Shown piece by piece: positions 1-7,145 of a DNA stretch of 8,866 nt. Position 1 is the first letter of the stretch. Each line of letters begins with the position of its first letter. The notes under the pieces are model-generated. The model saw only the letters and a program-made list of their open reading frames with translations. It made no database searches and was not told the origin of the DNA. Location: contig WFSP01000039.1 of the NCBI GenBank assembly GCA_015485995.1, positions 1-8,866 on the forward strand. The letters run 5' to 3'. The DNA comes from Caldisericales bacterium (GTDB lineage Bacteria; Caldisericota; Caldisericia; Caldisericales; Caldisericaceae). Position numbers and translations under genes: made by a program.

Positions 1-417
1 GATCTAAATCCCGTATCAGTTGAGATTACCTACGGCTTAGAGCGACTTGCGATGTTTATTCAAGGTAAAGATAATGTATTTGATATTCAATGGGATGAAA
101 AAAATACGTACGAGAGCTTGAGAAAAGAGCAGGAATATGAAGAATGTGTTTATGCCTTTGATGAAAGTAATTCCGAGAAACTTTTTACTCTTTTCGATAT
201 ATACGAAAGCGAAGGGACGAGGCTGCTGAATAAAAACCTATTATATCCCGGCTATCAATATTTACTGAAATGCTCACACACATTTAATTTATTAGATGCA
301 AGAGGCAACGTCAGTATCGCGGAAAGAGTCCAACTTATTGCAAGAATGCGCCATATGGCAGAACTTGCTGCAAAAATTGTGCTAAAAATGGAGGAAAAAG
401 ATGGAGTATCTGCTTGA
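1..417 (+). CDS. glyQ: Glycyl-tRNA synthetase alpha subunit, C-terminal part (5' truncated by window)
   Basis: This is the C-terminal 138 residues of the alpha subunit of the tetrameric (alpha2beta2) bacterial glycyl-tRNA synthetase, which forms glycyl-adenylate and charges tRNA-Gly in the cytoplasm. The reading frame is open from base 1 and runs into the first in-frame ATG at 52, so that ATG is internal, not the start. The first 20 or so residues contain VEITYGLERLAMFIQ, the class II synthetase motif 3 segment of GlyQ with its ATP-contacting Arg. The family is usually about 290 residues, so roughly half lies upstream of the window. The stop is TGA at 415-417. The gene overlaps glyS by 17 nt and carries the glyS ribosome binding site within its last codons, which implies co-translation of the two subunits. 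Recognition rests on motif and partner gene and is secure. Confidence 0.96.
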   Translation, partial: DLNPVSVEITYGLERLAMFIQGKDNVFDIQWDEKNTYESLRKEQEYEECVYAFDESNSEKLFTLFDIYESEGTRLLNKNLLYPGYQYLLKCSHTFNLLDARGNVSIAERVQLIARMRHMAELAAKIVLKMEEKDGVSA

Positions 418-2491
418 AATATATACAGAAGAAATACCTGCAACATTTCTGAATGGCGCAGTAAAAGATTTAAAAGATCTTTCGGAAAAGAAGTTATCCG
501 AATACTCAATAGGTTACAGGAAAATAGAAACATATGGCACACCTAAAAGGTTAGTTCTTTTCGTAAAAGGTTTAGAAGAAAAGGAAGCTGACGGAATTGT
601 TGAAGTAAAAGGACCACCGGCCAAAGTTGCCTTTAATAAAGATGGAACAGAAAAACCCGTGTATGGCAAATTTCTGGAATCAAATAATTTAGAAAAAAAA
701 GACGTATTTATAAAAGAAACAAAAAGGGGGAAATATCTATTTGGCAAAAAAGTAGTAAAAGGAAAGAGTGCATCTGAAATAGTAAGAGAGCTTTCACTTT
801 ATGCTCTTTTAAAGCTGCATTTTCCAAAAACAATGCATTGGGAAGAAAGTAATGTAAGATTCGTTCGGCCTATAAGATATATACTCTCCCTACTCGATAA
901 TGAAATTGTAGAATTTGAATTTGCAGGAGTAAAAAGCGGAAGAGTAACTTTCGGCTTAAGAATAGACAAGCCTAAGGAAATAGAAATTAAAAATCCTTCC
1001 AAATATTTTAAAAAGCTTAAAGAAAACTATATAATACTTTCATATATAAATAGGAAGCAAATCGTAGAAAGGAGAGCAAAGGAAGAAGCAAATAAAAGCA
1101 ATGCACTACCTATTTATAGCCGGTCTCATCTGGAAGAAGTAACTAATCTTACGGAATATCCTACTCCGTTCCTTGCATCCATAGGAAAAGAGGCTCTAAG
1201 TATTCCTGAGTGCATTACTCAAAGCATTATAGAAAAAGATATGAAATCATTCGCAGTAGGCGATAGTACAGGGCACCTACTTCCGTATTTCATAGGGATT
1301 AGAAATGGCTCATCGGATTTTATTGAAATAGTAAAAGCAGGTTATGAAAAAGTTGTGAGAGCCCGCGTTTTAGACGGTAAATTCTTTTTTGAAGAAGACA
1401 AAAAAACAAAACTTGAAAATCTTGTGGAAAAATTGTCCACCATTATGTTTATGAAAGGGCTTGGCACAATGAAAGACAAGACAGATAGAATTATAAAGCT
1501 TTCAGAAAAGAGCACCGAGTTCTTTAACTTGAAAGAAGATACTGCAAGGAATTTAAAAAGAGCAGCATTACTTAGCAAAGCAGATCTTTTAACAAATGTT
1601 GTAAGGGAGTTTACTAACCTACAAGGCATTATGGGGGGGATTTATGCAGAGTTGCAAGGAGAAAACAAAGCAGTTGCATCTGCTATCTCCGAGCAATATT
1701 TACCACGGTTTACAGCTGACAAAATCCCTCAAAGTATTGAGGGTAAATACCTTTCTTTGTTCGACAAAGTGGATACCCTTGCAGGAGCATTTGGAATACA
1801 CATAAACGTGAGTGGCTCAAAAGACCCGTTTGGATTGAGAAGGGCAGGAACCGGAATAATGCAGATTGTTTCTTCCTTTGAATCCGTGAAATTCCCTTTA
1901 TCAAAGATTATCGAAGAGGCCATAAACATTCATAAAGAACTGAACAAAAAAGTAGAGGATAAAAAAAATGAAATTATCACATTCTTAAAGGATAGGGAAA
2001 AGGCAATCTTAAAAGACCAGGACATCAGATACGATGTGATAAACGCAGTAGTTGCTTTACCAATTGATTTTGCACCTACCTACTCAGAACGCGCCCGGGT
2101 CTTGATGAAGCACCTTGATGAGGAAACATTGCAATTCGTAGCGTTGTCGAATAAACGTGTTTCAAATATTTTGCAGAAAGCAAATATGGAGTTTACAGAA
2201 ATAGATAAAAATTTATTTCGCGAACATGATGAGGAAAACTTACTTGAATCCATAGAGAAAGCGGAAATGAAAGTAGAAAAGAACCTTGCGTTAAAAAACT
2301 ATAATGGCATTATGGAAACTTATTTTGCCCTATCGCCCGCTATTGCACAATTTTTCGACAATGTGCTTGTAATGGACAAAGATGAAAAAGTAAAAAACAA
2401 TAGATTATTATTGCTGAAGAAACTGCAGGATTTATTTAAGCAATTTTCAGATTTCTCTCAAATAGTCATCGAGAAGAAAGTTAATTTTTAA
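401..2491 (+). CDS. glyS: Glycyl-tRNA synthetase beta subunit
   Basis: A complete 696-residue protein, normal for GlyS. The beta subunit binds tRNA-Gly, including its anticodon, and is needed for aminoacylation by the alpha2beta2 enzyme. Family landmarks appear in order: LLEIYTEEIPA at the N-terminus, KGPP near residue 70, HFPKTMHW near 139 followed by RFVRPIR, TNLTEYPTPF at 248-257, an HD-like central region (FFFEEDKKTKLE near 327, then KGLGTMKDKTDR), KADLLTNVVREF near 394, and SGSKDPFGLRRAGTG near 470. The C-terminal 100 or so residues (PAIAQFFDNVLVMDKDEKVK, then NNRLLLL) are the DALR-like anticodon-binding domain. The ATG at 401 is supported by GGAGG about 6 nt upstream inside glyQ. A G7 run at 1633-1639 encodes Met-Gly-Gly in the MGGIYAELQG segment, and the frame is intact. 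Identification is firm; domain boundaries are approximate. Confidence 0.97.
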   Translation: MEYLLEIYTEEIPATFLNGAVKDLKDLSEKKLSEYSIGYRKIETYGTPKRLVLFVKGLEEKEADGIVEVKGPPAKVAFNKDGTEKPVYGKFLESNNLEKKDVFIKETKRGKYLFGKKVVKGKSASEIVRELSLYALLKLHFPKTMHWEESNVRFVRPIRYILSLLDNEIVEFEFAGVKSGRVTFGLRIDKPKEIEIKNPSKYFKKLKENYIILSYINRKQIVERRAKEEANKSNALPIYSRSHLEEVTNLTEYPTPFLASIGKEALSIPECITQSIIEKDMKSFAVGDSTGHLLPYFIGIRNGSSDFIEIVKAGYEKVVRARVLDGKFFFEEDKKTKLENLVEKLSTIMFMKGLGTMKDKTDRIIKLSEKSTEFFNLKEDTARNLKRAALLSKADLLTNVVREFTNLQGIMGGIYAELQGENKAVASAISEQYLPRFTADKIPQSIEGKYLSLFDKVDTLAGAFGIHINVSGSKDPFGLRRAGTGIMQIVSSFESVKFPLSKIIEEAINIHKELNKKVEDKKNEIITFLKDREKAILKDQDIRYDVINAVVALPIDFAPTYSERARVLMKHLDEETLQFVALSNKRVSNILQKANMEFTEIDKNLFREHDEENLLESIEKAEMKVEKNLALKNYNGIMETYFALSPAIAQFFDNVLVMDKDEKVKNNRLLLLKKLQDLFKQFSDFSQIVIEKKVNF

Positions 2492-2494
2492 CTT

Positions 2495-2527
2495 TTGAAT
2501 TAAAAGTATATAATAAAGCATTATAAT
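2495..2527 (+). promoter_or_regulatory. Possible sigma-A-type promoter region ahead of ppdK
   Basis: The 57-nt gap between glyS and ppdK is very AT-rich and holds two perfect TATAAT hexamers (2509-2514 and 2522-2527) and a TTGAAT (2495-2500). Neither pairing has ideal spacing: 8 nt to the first TATAAT and 21 nt to the second. A promoter driving ppdK-dgt separately from glyQS is plausible but not demonstrated. The region could simply be AT-rich spacer. Confidence 0.35.
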
Positions 2528-2548
2528 TTACTTTAGGAGGTAAAGTAT

Positions 2549-5203
2549 ATGGCAAAAAAATGGGTATACGATTTTGAAGAAGGCAGCAAAGATATGAAGA
2601 GCCTTCTTGGCGGAAAAGGCGCAGGGCTTGCAGAAATGACTCGCATCGGCCTTCCTGTTCCGGCTGGTTTTACTATTACAACAGAAGCTTGCAAAGAATA
2701 TCAAAAAACAGGAAAGCTTCCTGAAGAAATAAGAAATGAAACACTCGAACACCTGAGCAAGCTGGAAGAGAAAACAGGTAAAAAACTTGGGGATAGAGCC
2801 AATCCACTTCTTGTGTCCGTAAGGTCCGGCGCTCCGATTTCTATGCCTGGAATGATGGATACGATTTTAAATTTAGGTTTAAATGATGATACAGTAGAAG
2901 GGCTTAAAGATTTAACAAATAATGAGCGCTTTGCTTACGATAGTTACAGACGTTTCATACAAATGTTCGGAAATGTTGTTATGGAAATTCCTCACAATGA
3001 ATTTGAAAAAATTCTTGATAAGTATAAAGTAGAAAATGGGCTGAAGAGCGATACTGAGCTTACCCCGGAGATGCTTAAAGGAGTAATTGCCGACTTTAAG
3101 GAGTTATACAAAGAGAAAACAGGAAACGATTTCCCTCAAGATCCAACAGACCAGCTCTTCACAGCAATCGAAGCGGTATTTAAATCATGGAATAATCCCA
3201 GGGCTATTACGTATAGAAAAATTAACAAAATCAGCGATGACTTAGGAACCGGAGTAAGCATTGTTATGATGGTATTTGGAAATATGGGCAATGATTCTGC
3301 AACAGGCGTCGCCTTTACAAGGAACCCTTCAACAGGAGAAAAGAAAATTTACGGTGAGTATCTTGTTAATGCACAGGGCGAGGATGTTGTAGCGGGTATT
3401 AGAACACCTAAACCGATTGCAGAATTAAAAGGCGACATCCCATCTGCTTATGAAGATTTGTTAAAAGTTGCAGAAACACTTGAAAAACATTACAGAGATA
3501 TGCAGGATATGGAGTTCACTATTGAAAAAGGCAAACTCTATATGCTTCAAACAAGGACAGCAAAGAGAACCGCACAGGCTACCGTAAAAGTAGCAGTGGA
3601 TATGGTAAAAGAGATGGTAATTACAAAAGAGGAAGCGGTAATGAGAGTTACCCCAACCCATATTGACCAGTTGCTTCACAAGATGATTGACCCATCTGCT
3701 AAAGTAGAGCCAATTGCAAAAGGCCTTCCTGCATCTCCAGGCGCTGCCGTAGGAAAAGTGCTTTTTGATGTGAGAGAAGCAGCCGAGAGAGGAAAAAATG
3801 GAGAAGATGTTATTCTTGTAAGGCCAGAAACAACGCCTGAAGACATTGAAGGGATGGCAAAATCAAAAGGAATCTTAACTACAAGGGGGGGGATGACAGC
3901 ACATGCAGCAGTTGTAGCAAGAGGAATGGGCATCCCTTGTATTGTCGGGGCAGAAGAAATCAAATTAGACGTCGATAAAAAAGAATTTTATATTAACGGG
4001 GTAACGGTAAAAGAGAATGACACCATTACAATTGACGGCTCAAATGGAACAGTAATTGTAGGTGAAGTCCCTATGGTAGAACCCGGTCTTACTCAAGAAC
4101 TGCAAGAAGTTTTAAGATTTGCCGATGAAATCAGGGAACTTGGCGTAAAAGCAAATGCAAATACCCCTGAAGAGGCAACCCGTGCAAGAAATTATGGAGC
4201 AGAGGGAGTTGGCCTTTGCAGGACTGAGAGAATGTTCCTTAGCCCCGAGAGGCTTCCTATTATGCAAGATATGATTATCGCAGAAACAAGGGAAGAGAGA
4301 ATTAAATATCTGGATAAGTTGAGAGCTTCCCAAAAGCAAGATTTCTATGAAATGCTAAAATCAATGGATAAACTCCCGGTAATTATAAGATTGCTTGACC
4401 CTCCTCTTCATGAATTCCTTCCCCAAAAAGGGAGATTAGAAAAAGAGATTGCCGAGCTCAAAGCAAGCGGAGAGGACCCGGAACTTCTTACAAAGAAGGA
4501 AAAGCAGCTTAAACGCTCAAAAGAGCTCTCCGAATTTAACCCTATGATTGGATTCAGAGGCTGCAGGGTTGGAATTCTTTATCCTGAAATATACGAGATG
4601 CAGGTTAGAGCAATTATTGAAGCCGCAATTCAACTTAAGAAAGAAGGATTTACTCCTAAACCAAAGATTATGCTTCCTCTTATAGGCCATGTAAACGAAA
4701 TGAAAGTTCTTAGGGAAAGAGCAGAAAAAGTTGTGAAAGAAGTATTTGACAGGGAAAATGATACCGTTGAATATCAAATTGGAACAATGATTGAAGTACC
4801 TCGCGCAGCAGTAACTGCCGACCAAATTGCAGAGTATGCAGATTTCTTTTCCTTCGGCACGAATGACCTTACCCAGGCAACTTTTGCATACAGTAGAGAT
4901 GATGCAGAAGCAACATTCCTTCCCACCTACATAAAAGAAAAAATTCTTCCCAAAGAACCGTTCATCACAATTGACAAAGACGGAGTTGGCAAGCTTGTAA
5001 GAATCGGAGTGGTACTTGGAAGAAAAACAAATAAATCGCTTGAAATAGGTATCTGCGGAGAACACGGCGGAGACCCAGAATCTATCGAATTCTTCCACTA
5101 TGCAGGGCTTGATTATGTAAGCTGCTCACCATTTAGGGTACCAATCGCAAGGCTTGCAGCAGCACAAGTAGCAGTAAAAGAAAAACAAAATAAAGGTGTT
5201 TAG
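2549..5203 (+). CDS. ppdK: Pyruvate, phosphate dikinase
   Basis: A complete 884-residue PPDK, close to the usual 875-880. The cytoplasmic enzyme interconverts pyruvate + ATP + Pi with PEP + AMP + PPi. In anaerobes it often runs glycolytically as a PPi-linked alternative to pyruvate kinase, or supplies PEP for gluconeogenesis. The N-terminal ATP-grasp-type domain shows GGKGAGLAEM at 21-30 (Lys23) and SVRSGAP around Arg92. The central phosphohistidine domain has GGMTAHAAVVARGMG with catalytic His452 and a Thr two residues earlier, the site used by regulatory proteins in relatives. The C-terminal TIM barrel has CRTER (Arg558), IRLLDPPLHEF, GFRGCRVG, IEVPRAA, FGTNDLTQ and ICGEHGGDP with the acid/base Cys836. 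All key residues are present. Start ATG 2549 follows AGGAGG (2535-2540) at 8 nt. A G8 homopolymer (3885-3892) lies just before the catalytic motif. The gene overlaps dgt by 8 nt. Confidence 0.98.
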   Translation: MAKKWVYDFEEGSKDMKSLLGGKGAGLAEMTRIGLPVPAGFTITTEACKEYQKTGKLPEEIRNETLEHLSKLEEKTGKKLGDRANPLLVSVRSGAPISMPGMMDTILNLGLNDDTVEGLKDLTNNERFAYDSYRRFIQMFGNVVMEIPHNEFEKILDKYKVENGLKSDTELTPEMLKGVIADFKELYKEKTGNDFPQDPTDQLFTAIEAVFKSWNNPRAITYRKINKISDDLGTGVSIVMMVFGNMGNDSATGVAFTRNPSTGEKKIYGEYLVNAQGEDVVAGIRTPKPIAELKGDIPSAYEDLLKVAETLEKHYRDMQDMEFTIEKGKLYMLQTRTAKRTAQATVKVAVDMVKEMVITKEEAVMRVTPTHIDQLLHKMIDPSAKVEPIAKGLPASPGAAVGKVLFDVREAAERGKNGEDVILVRPETTPEDIEGMAKSKGILTTRGGMTAHAAVVARGMGIPCIVGAEEIKLDVDKKEFYINGVTVKENDTITIDGSNGTVIVGEVPMVEPGLTQELQEVLRFADEIRELGVKANANTPEEATRARNYGAEGVGLCRTERMFLSPERLPIMQDMIIAETREERIKYLDKLRASQKQDFYEMLKSMDKLPVIIRLLDPPLHEFLPQKGRLEKEIAELKASGEDPELLTKKEKQLKRSKELSEFNPMIGFRGCRVGILYPEIYEMQVRAIIEAAIQLKKEGFTPKPKIMLPLIGHVNEMKVLRERAEKVVKEVFDRENDTVEYQIGTMIEVPRAAVTADQIAEYADFFSFGTNDLTQATFAYSRDDAEATFLPTYIKEKILPKEPFITIDKDGVGKLVRIGVVLGRKTNKSLEIGICGEHGGDPESIEFFHYAGLDYVSCSPFRVPIARLAAAQVAVKEKQNKGV

Positions 5204-6308
5204 AGAAGAATACGAAAAATTAGAAAAGAAATTGCTCTCCTCCTATGCTATGCTTAGTACCAAATCAAGGGGGAGAGCAACATTTGAAGAAGAAGATCTT
5301 TATAGAACAAATTTCCAGCGCGATGTAGACCGCATACTTTATTCTAAATCATTTAGAAGACTTCAATATAAAAGTCAGGTGTTCATTGCACCTATGGGAG
5401 ACCATTACAGGAACAGGCTAACGCACACATTGGAAGTAATGACAATCAGCCGCTCAATTTCACGTTCATTGATGCTGAACCCTGACCTTACTGAGGCAAT
5501 TGCATTAGGACATGATTTAGGGCACCCTCCATTTGGACACGCAGGAGAGGCAGCACTGAACAGAAAATGTAAGGAATACAATAACAATATGCACTTTTAT
5601 CACCCGGAACAAAGCCTTAGAGTTGTTGATACCCTTGAAAAAAGGATTCGTTCAAGTGGAAAAGCAGTTTTTGGGCTAAATCTTACATACGAGGTAAGAG
5701 ATGGAATATTGAAACACAGTAAGGGGCTTGCAAATCTTTCTGACCTAAAAAGTGCCGATCTACCAGAAACAATGGAGGGCCAAGTTGTCCGAATATCAGA
5801 CCGTATTGCTTATCTACATCATGACACAGATGATGCAATCAGAGCAAAAATTATAACGGAAACGGATATTCCCGAAAAAGTGCGAAAAACACTTGGAGAA
5901 ACAAATTCAAAACGCCTTTCAACACTGATATTAGACATAATTAAATATAGCAGCAATAAAGATAAAATAGCCCTGTCGTACGCCACAGAACAAATAATGG
6001 ATCAGTGGAAAAATTTCCTCACAGAAAAAGTGTACATAGGATCAGAACCAAAGAAGGAAGAGAAAAAAGTTTACAGGCTAATATCATTTTTGTTTGATTA
6101 TTTCTTTAACAATCCTGAGAAAATGCGTGGATATCTGCCTAATCATCCTATAAGTTTGGGAACAAGTGACCCGGTAGAACTCATAAAAAATGACAAAAAT
6201 TTAAAACTAAGAGTAATATGTGACTACATTTCATCTATGACAGACAGATTTGCTATAGAAATAGGAAAGTCAATTTTGTTCCCAAACCCAATGCCTTTAA
6301 ACTATTAA
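5196..6308 (+). CDS. dgt: HD-domain deoxynucleoside triphosphate triphosphohydrolase (dGTPase-like)
   Basis: A 370-residue protein of the dGTPase/dNTPase family, which splits dNTPs into deoxynucleoside and triphosphate and so helps control dNTP pools. The metal-binding HD signature is complete: His77 in RNRLTHTLE, His106-Asp107 in ALGHDLGHPPFGH, and Asp202 in VRISDRIAYLHHD. The N-terminal FRRLQYKSQVF is also typical. Length is slightly above the roughly 335-residue short form common in Gram-positive bacteria. The start is assigned to GTG 5196 because the N-terminal stretch (REEYEKLEKKLLSSYAMLSTKSRGR) is the expected family start. The next in-frame ATG, at 5250, would remove it. No convincing Shine-Dalgarno precedes the GTG, but it overlaps the ppdK end by 8 nt, so translation is probably coupled to ppdK. 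Preferred substrate (dGTP or other dNTPs) cannot be read from sequence. Confidence 0.93.
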   Translation: MFREEYEKLEKKLLSSYAMLSTKSRGRATFEEEDLYRTNFQRDVDRILYSKSFRRLQYKSQVFIAPMGDHYRNRLTHTLEVMTISRSISRSLMLNPDLTEAIALGHDLGHPPFGHAGEAALNRKCKEYNNNMHFYHPEQSLRVVDTLEKRIRSSGKAVFGLNLTYEVRDGILKHSKGLANLSDLKSADLPETMEGQVVRISDRIAYLHHDTDDAIRAKIITETDIPEKVRKTLGETNSKRLSTLILDIIKYSSNKDKIALSYATEQIMDQWKNFLTEKVYIGSEPKKEEKKVYRLISFLFDYFFNNPEKMRGYLPNHPISLGTSDPVELIKNDKNLKLRVICDYISSMTDRFAIEIGKSILFPNPMPLNY

Positions 6309-6331
6309 AGAGGGCGCCCAAAGCACCCTCT
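6309..6331 (+). terminator. Rho-independent terminator of the ppdK-dgt run, possibly bidirectional
   Basis: Immediately after the dgt stop is AGAGGG-C-GC / GC-A-CCCTCT. This is a stem of six plus two base pairs with one C.A mismatch and a 5-nt loop (6318-6322), followed by a T-rich stretch around 6338-6353 containing TTTTATTT. It lies between convergent genes, 24 nt before the stop of the minus-strand SIMPL gene, so it may stop transcription from both sides. On the reverse strand the downstream tail (complement of about 6298-6308) is only moderately U-rich, so the reverse function is weaker. Confidence 0.8.
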
Positions 6332-6355
6332 AAATATGTTTTATTTATATTTACC

Positions 6356-7087
6356 TTAATCAAAAATGAAAACAACCTGCACGGATGCCCTTACACTCAT
6401 TGAACCACCCTCAACAGGAATCTCCGATTCTTTATCTACTGCCCCAATCGAATTTCTAAAAATTGGAGTAGGGTTGTTAGAGTTTACAGAAATTGTTTTT
6501 ATACCAACTATCTTATAATTAGAATCCTTTAACGCTGCTTCTGCTTTCTTTCGTGCATTATCCATTGCATCAGTAATTGCATCCTGCTCAAGTGCTTTTT
6601 TATCGGAAATATCAAACCTTATCCCAGATATATTATTTACGCCATTGTTAGAAATTAACCCAATCATTCTTCCCGCATCACCGATTTTTACTTTTAGTTC
6701 GAACGACTCTGTTGCTTTGTAACCTACAAGTATGGAAAGCTTTTTATCTTTATCCCACTGATAAACTGGTGCAAGGCCAATATTTACAGTTTTAATATCC
6801 TTGTCATTGACTCCGGCGTTTTTTAGCGCGGAGATTGTTTTATTTGCTACACTAGAAAGCTCATTCATTGCATCTACCGCTGTTTTTCTCTGAGTAGCGA
6901 TACCAAAATTGATTACGGAAATGTCCGGAGTTGTTTGAACTACGCCCTCCCCACTTACGGAAATTGTGTGGTTCATATCCACATTTTCTGCGACAGCATT
7001 ACCCTTAGGTAAATGTTTCCCCCCAATCGCAACAGTACTCAAAACAAGTGTTAATATAACAAGCCCAATTAATAAATACTTTTTCAT
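6356..7087 (-). CDS. SIMPL/DUF541 (YggE-like) exported protein
   Basis: A 243-residue protein starting at MKKYLLIGLVILTLVLSTVA, a basic N-terminus plus a hydrophobic segment (about residues 4-22) that is a signal peptide or membrane anchor, so the rest acts outside the membrane. Residues about 41-243 match the SIMPL (DUF541, YggE/BP26) family: ISVSGEGVVQTTPDISVINFGI (42-63), LKNAGVNDKDIKTVNIGLAPVYQ (88-110), GYKATESFELKV (122-133), DAITDAMDNARKKAEAAL (169-186), and a C-terminal VRASVQVVF strand. Family members are periplasmic or surface proteins, some linked to oxidative or envelope stress; the biochemical function is not settled. The frame extends upstream to 7192, but AGGAGG (7094-7099) 6 nt before ATG 7087 and the signal peptide fix this start. 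It lies downstream of the DUF4349 gene, with its own ECF-like promoter in the gap. Confidence 0.88.
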   Translation of the reverse strand: MKKYLLIGLVILTLVLSTVAIGGKHLPKGNAVAENVDMNHTISVSGEGVVQTTPDISVINFGIATQRKTAVDAMNELSSVANKTISALKNAGVNDKDIKTVNIGLAPVYQWDKDKKLSILVGYKATESFELKVKIGDAGRMIGLISNNGVNNISGIRFDISDKKALEQDAITDAMDNARKKAEAALKDSNYKIVGIKTISVNSNNPTPIFRNSIGAVDKESEIPVEGGSMSVRASVQVVFIFD

Positions 7088-7093
7088 AAAACA

Positions 7094-7099
7094 CCTCCT
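7094..7099 (-). promoter_or_regulatory. Shine-Dalgarno deciding the SIMPL gene start
   Basis: The minus strand reads AGGAGG here, within GAGGAGGTGT, 6 nt before ATG 7087-7085. It selects the start just before the signal peptide and argues against the 35-residue upstream extension, which would read through the promoter and into the preceding gene. Confidence 0.85.
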
Positions 7100-7114
7100 C
7101 GTGTTTAATTTATA

Positions 7115-7143
7115 ATTAGATAAGAGTGAACCAAAAAAGTTCC
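7115..7143 (-). promoter_or_regulatory. ECF-sigma-like promoter for the SIMPL gene (element A)
   Basis: On the minus strand GGAAC (7143-7139, followed by TTTTTTGG) is separated by 17 nt from ATCTAAT (7121-7115), leaving 27 nt to the start codon. A GGAAC-type -35 and a TCTAA-type -10 with about 16-17 nt between them is the general layout of ECF (RpoE-like) sigma promoters. The same element occurs ahead of the DUF4349 gene, with most spacer bases also conserved (ACTCTTATCTAAT shared). The -35 starts 2 nt past the DUF4349 stop codon. Which sigma factor reads it is unknown; a binding site for another regulator is the alternative. Confidence 0.68.
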
Positions 7144-7145
7144 AT

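Noticed and set aside
52..417. A glyQ start at ATG 52
   Set aside because: The frame is open to base 1 and encodes the conserved VEITYGLERL motif before this Met, so the ATG is internal.
2495..2514. TTGAAT and TATAAT as a firm promoter pair for ppdK
   Set aside because: The spacing is only 8 nt. The gap is kept as a low-confidence promoter region only.
4517..5098. 193-codon open frame antisense to ppdK
   Set aside because: It is Cys/Phe/Asn-rich, with composition typical of the complement of a conserved gene, and has no family resemblance or plausible start signals.
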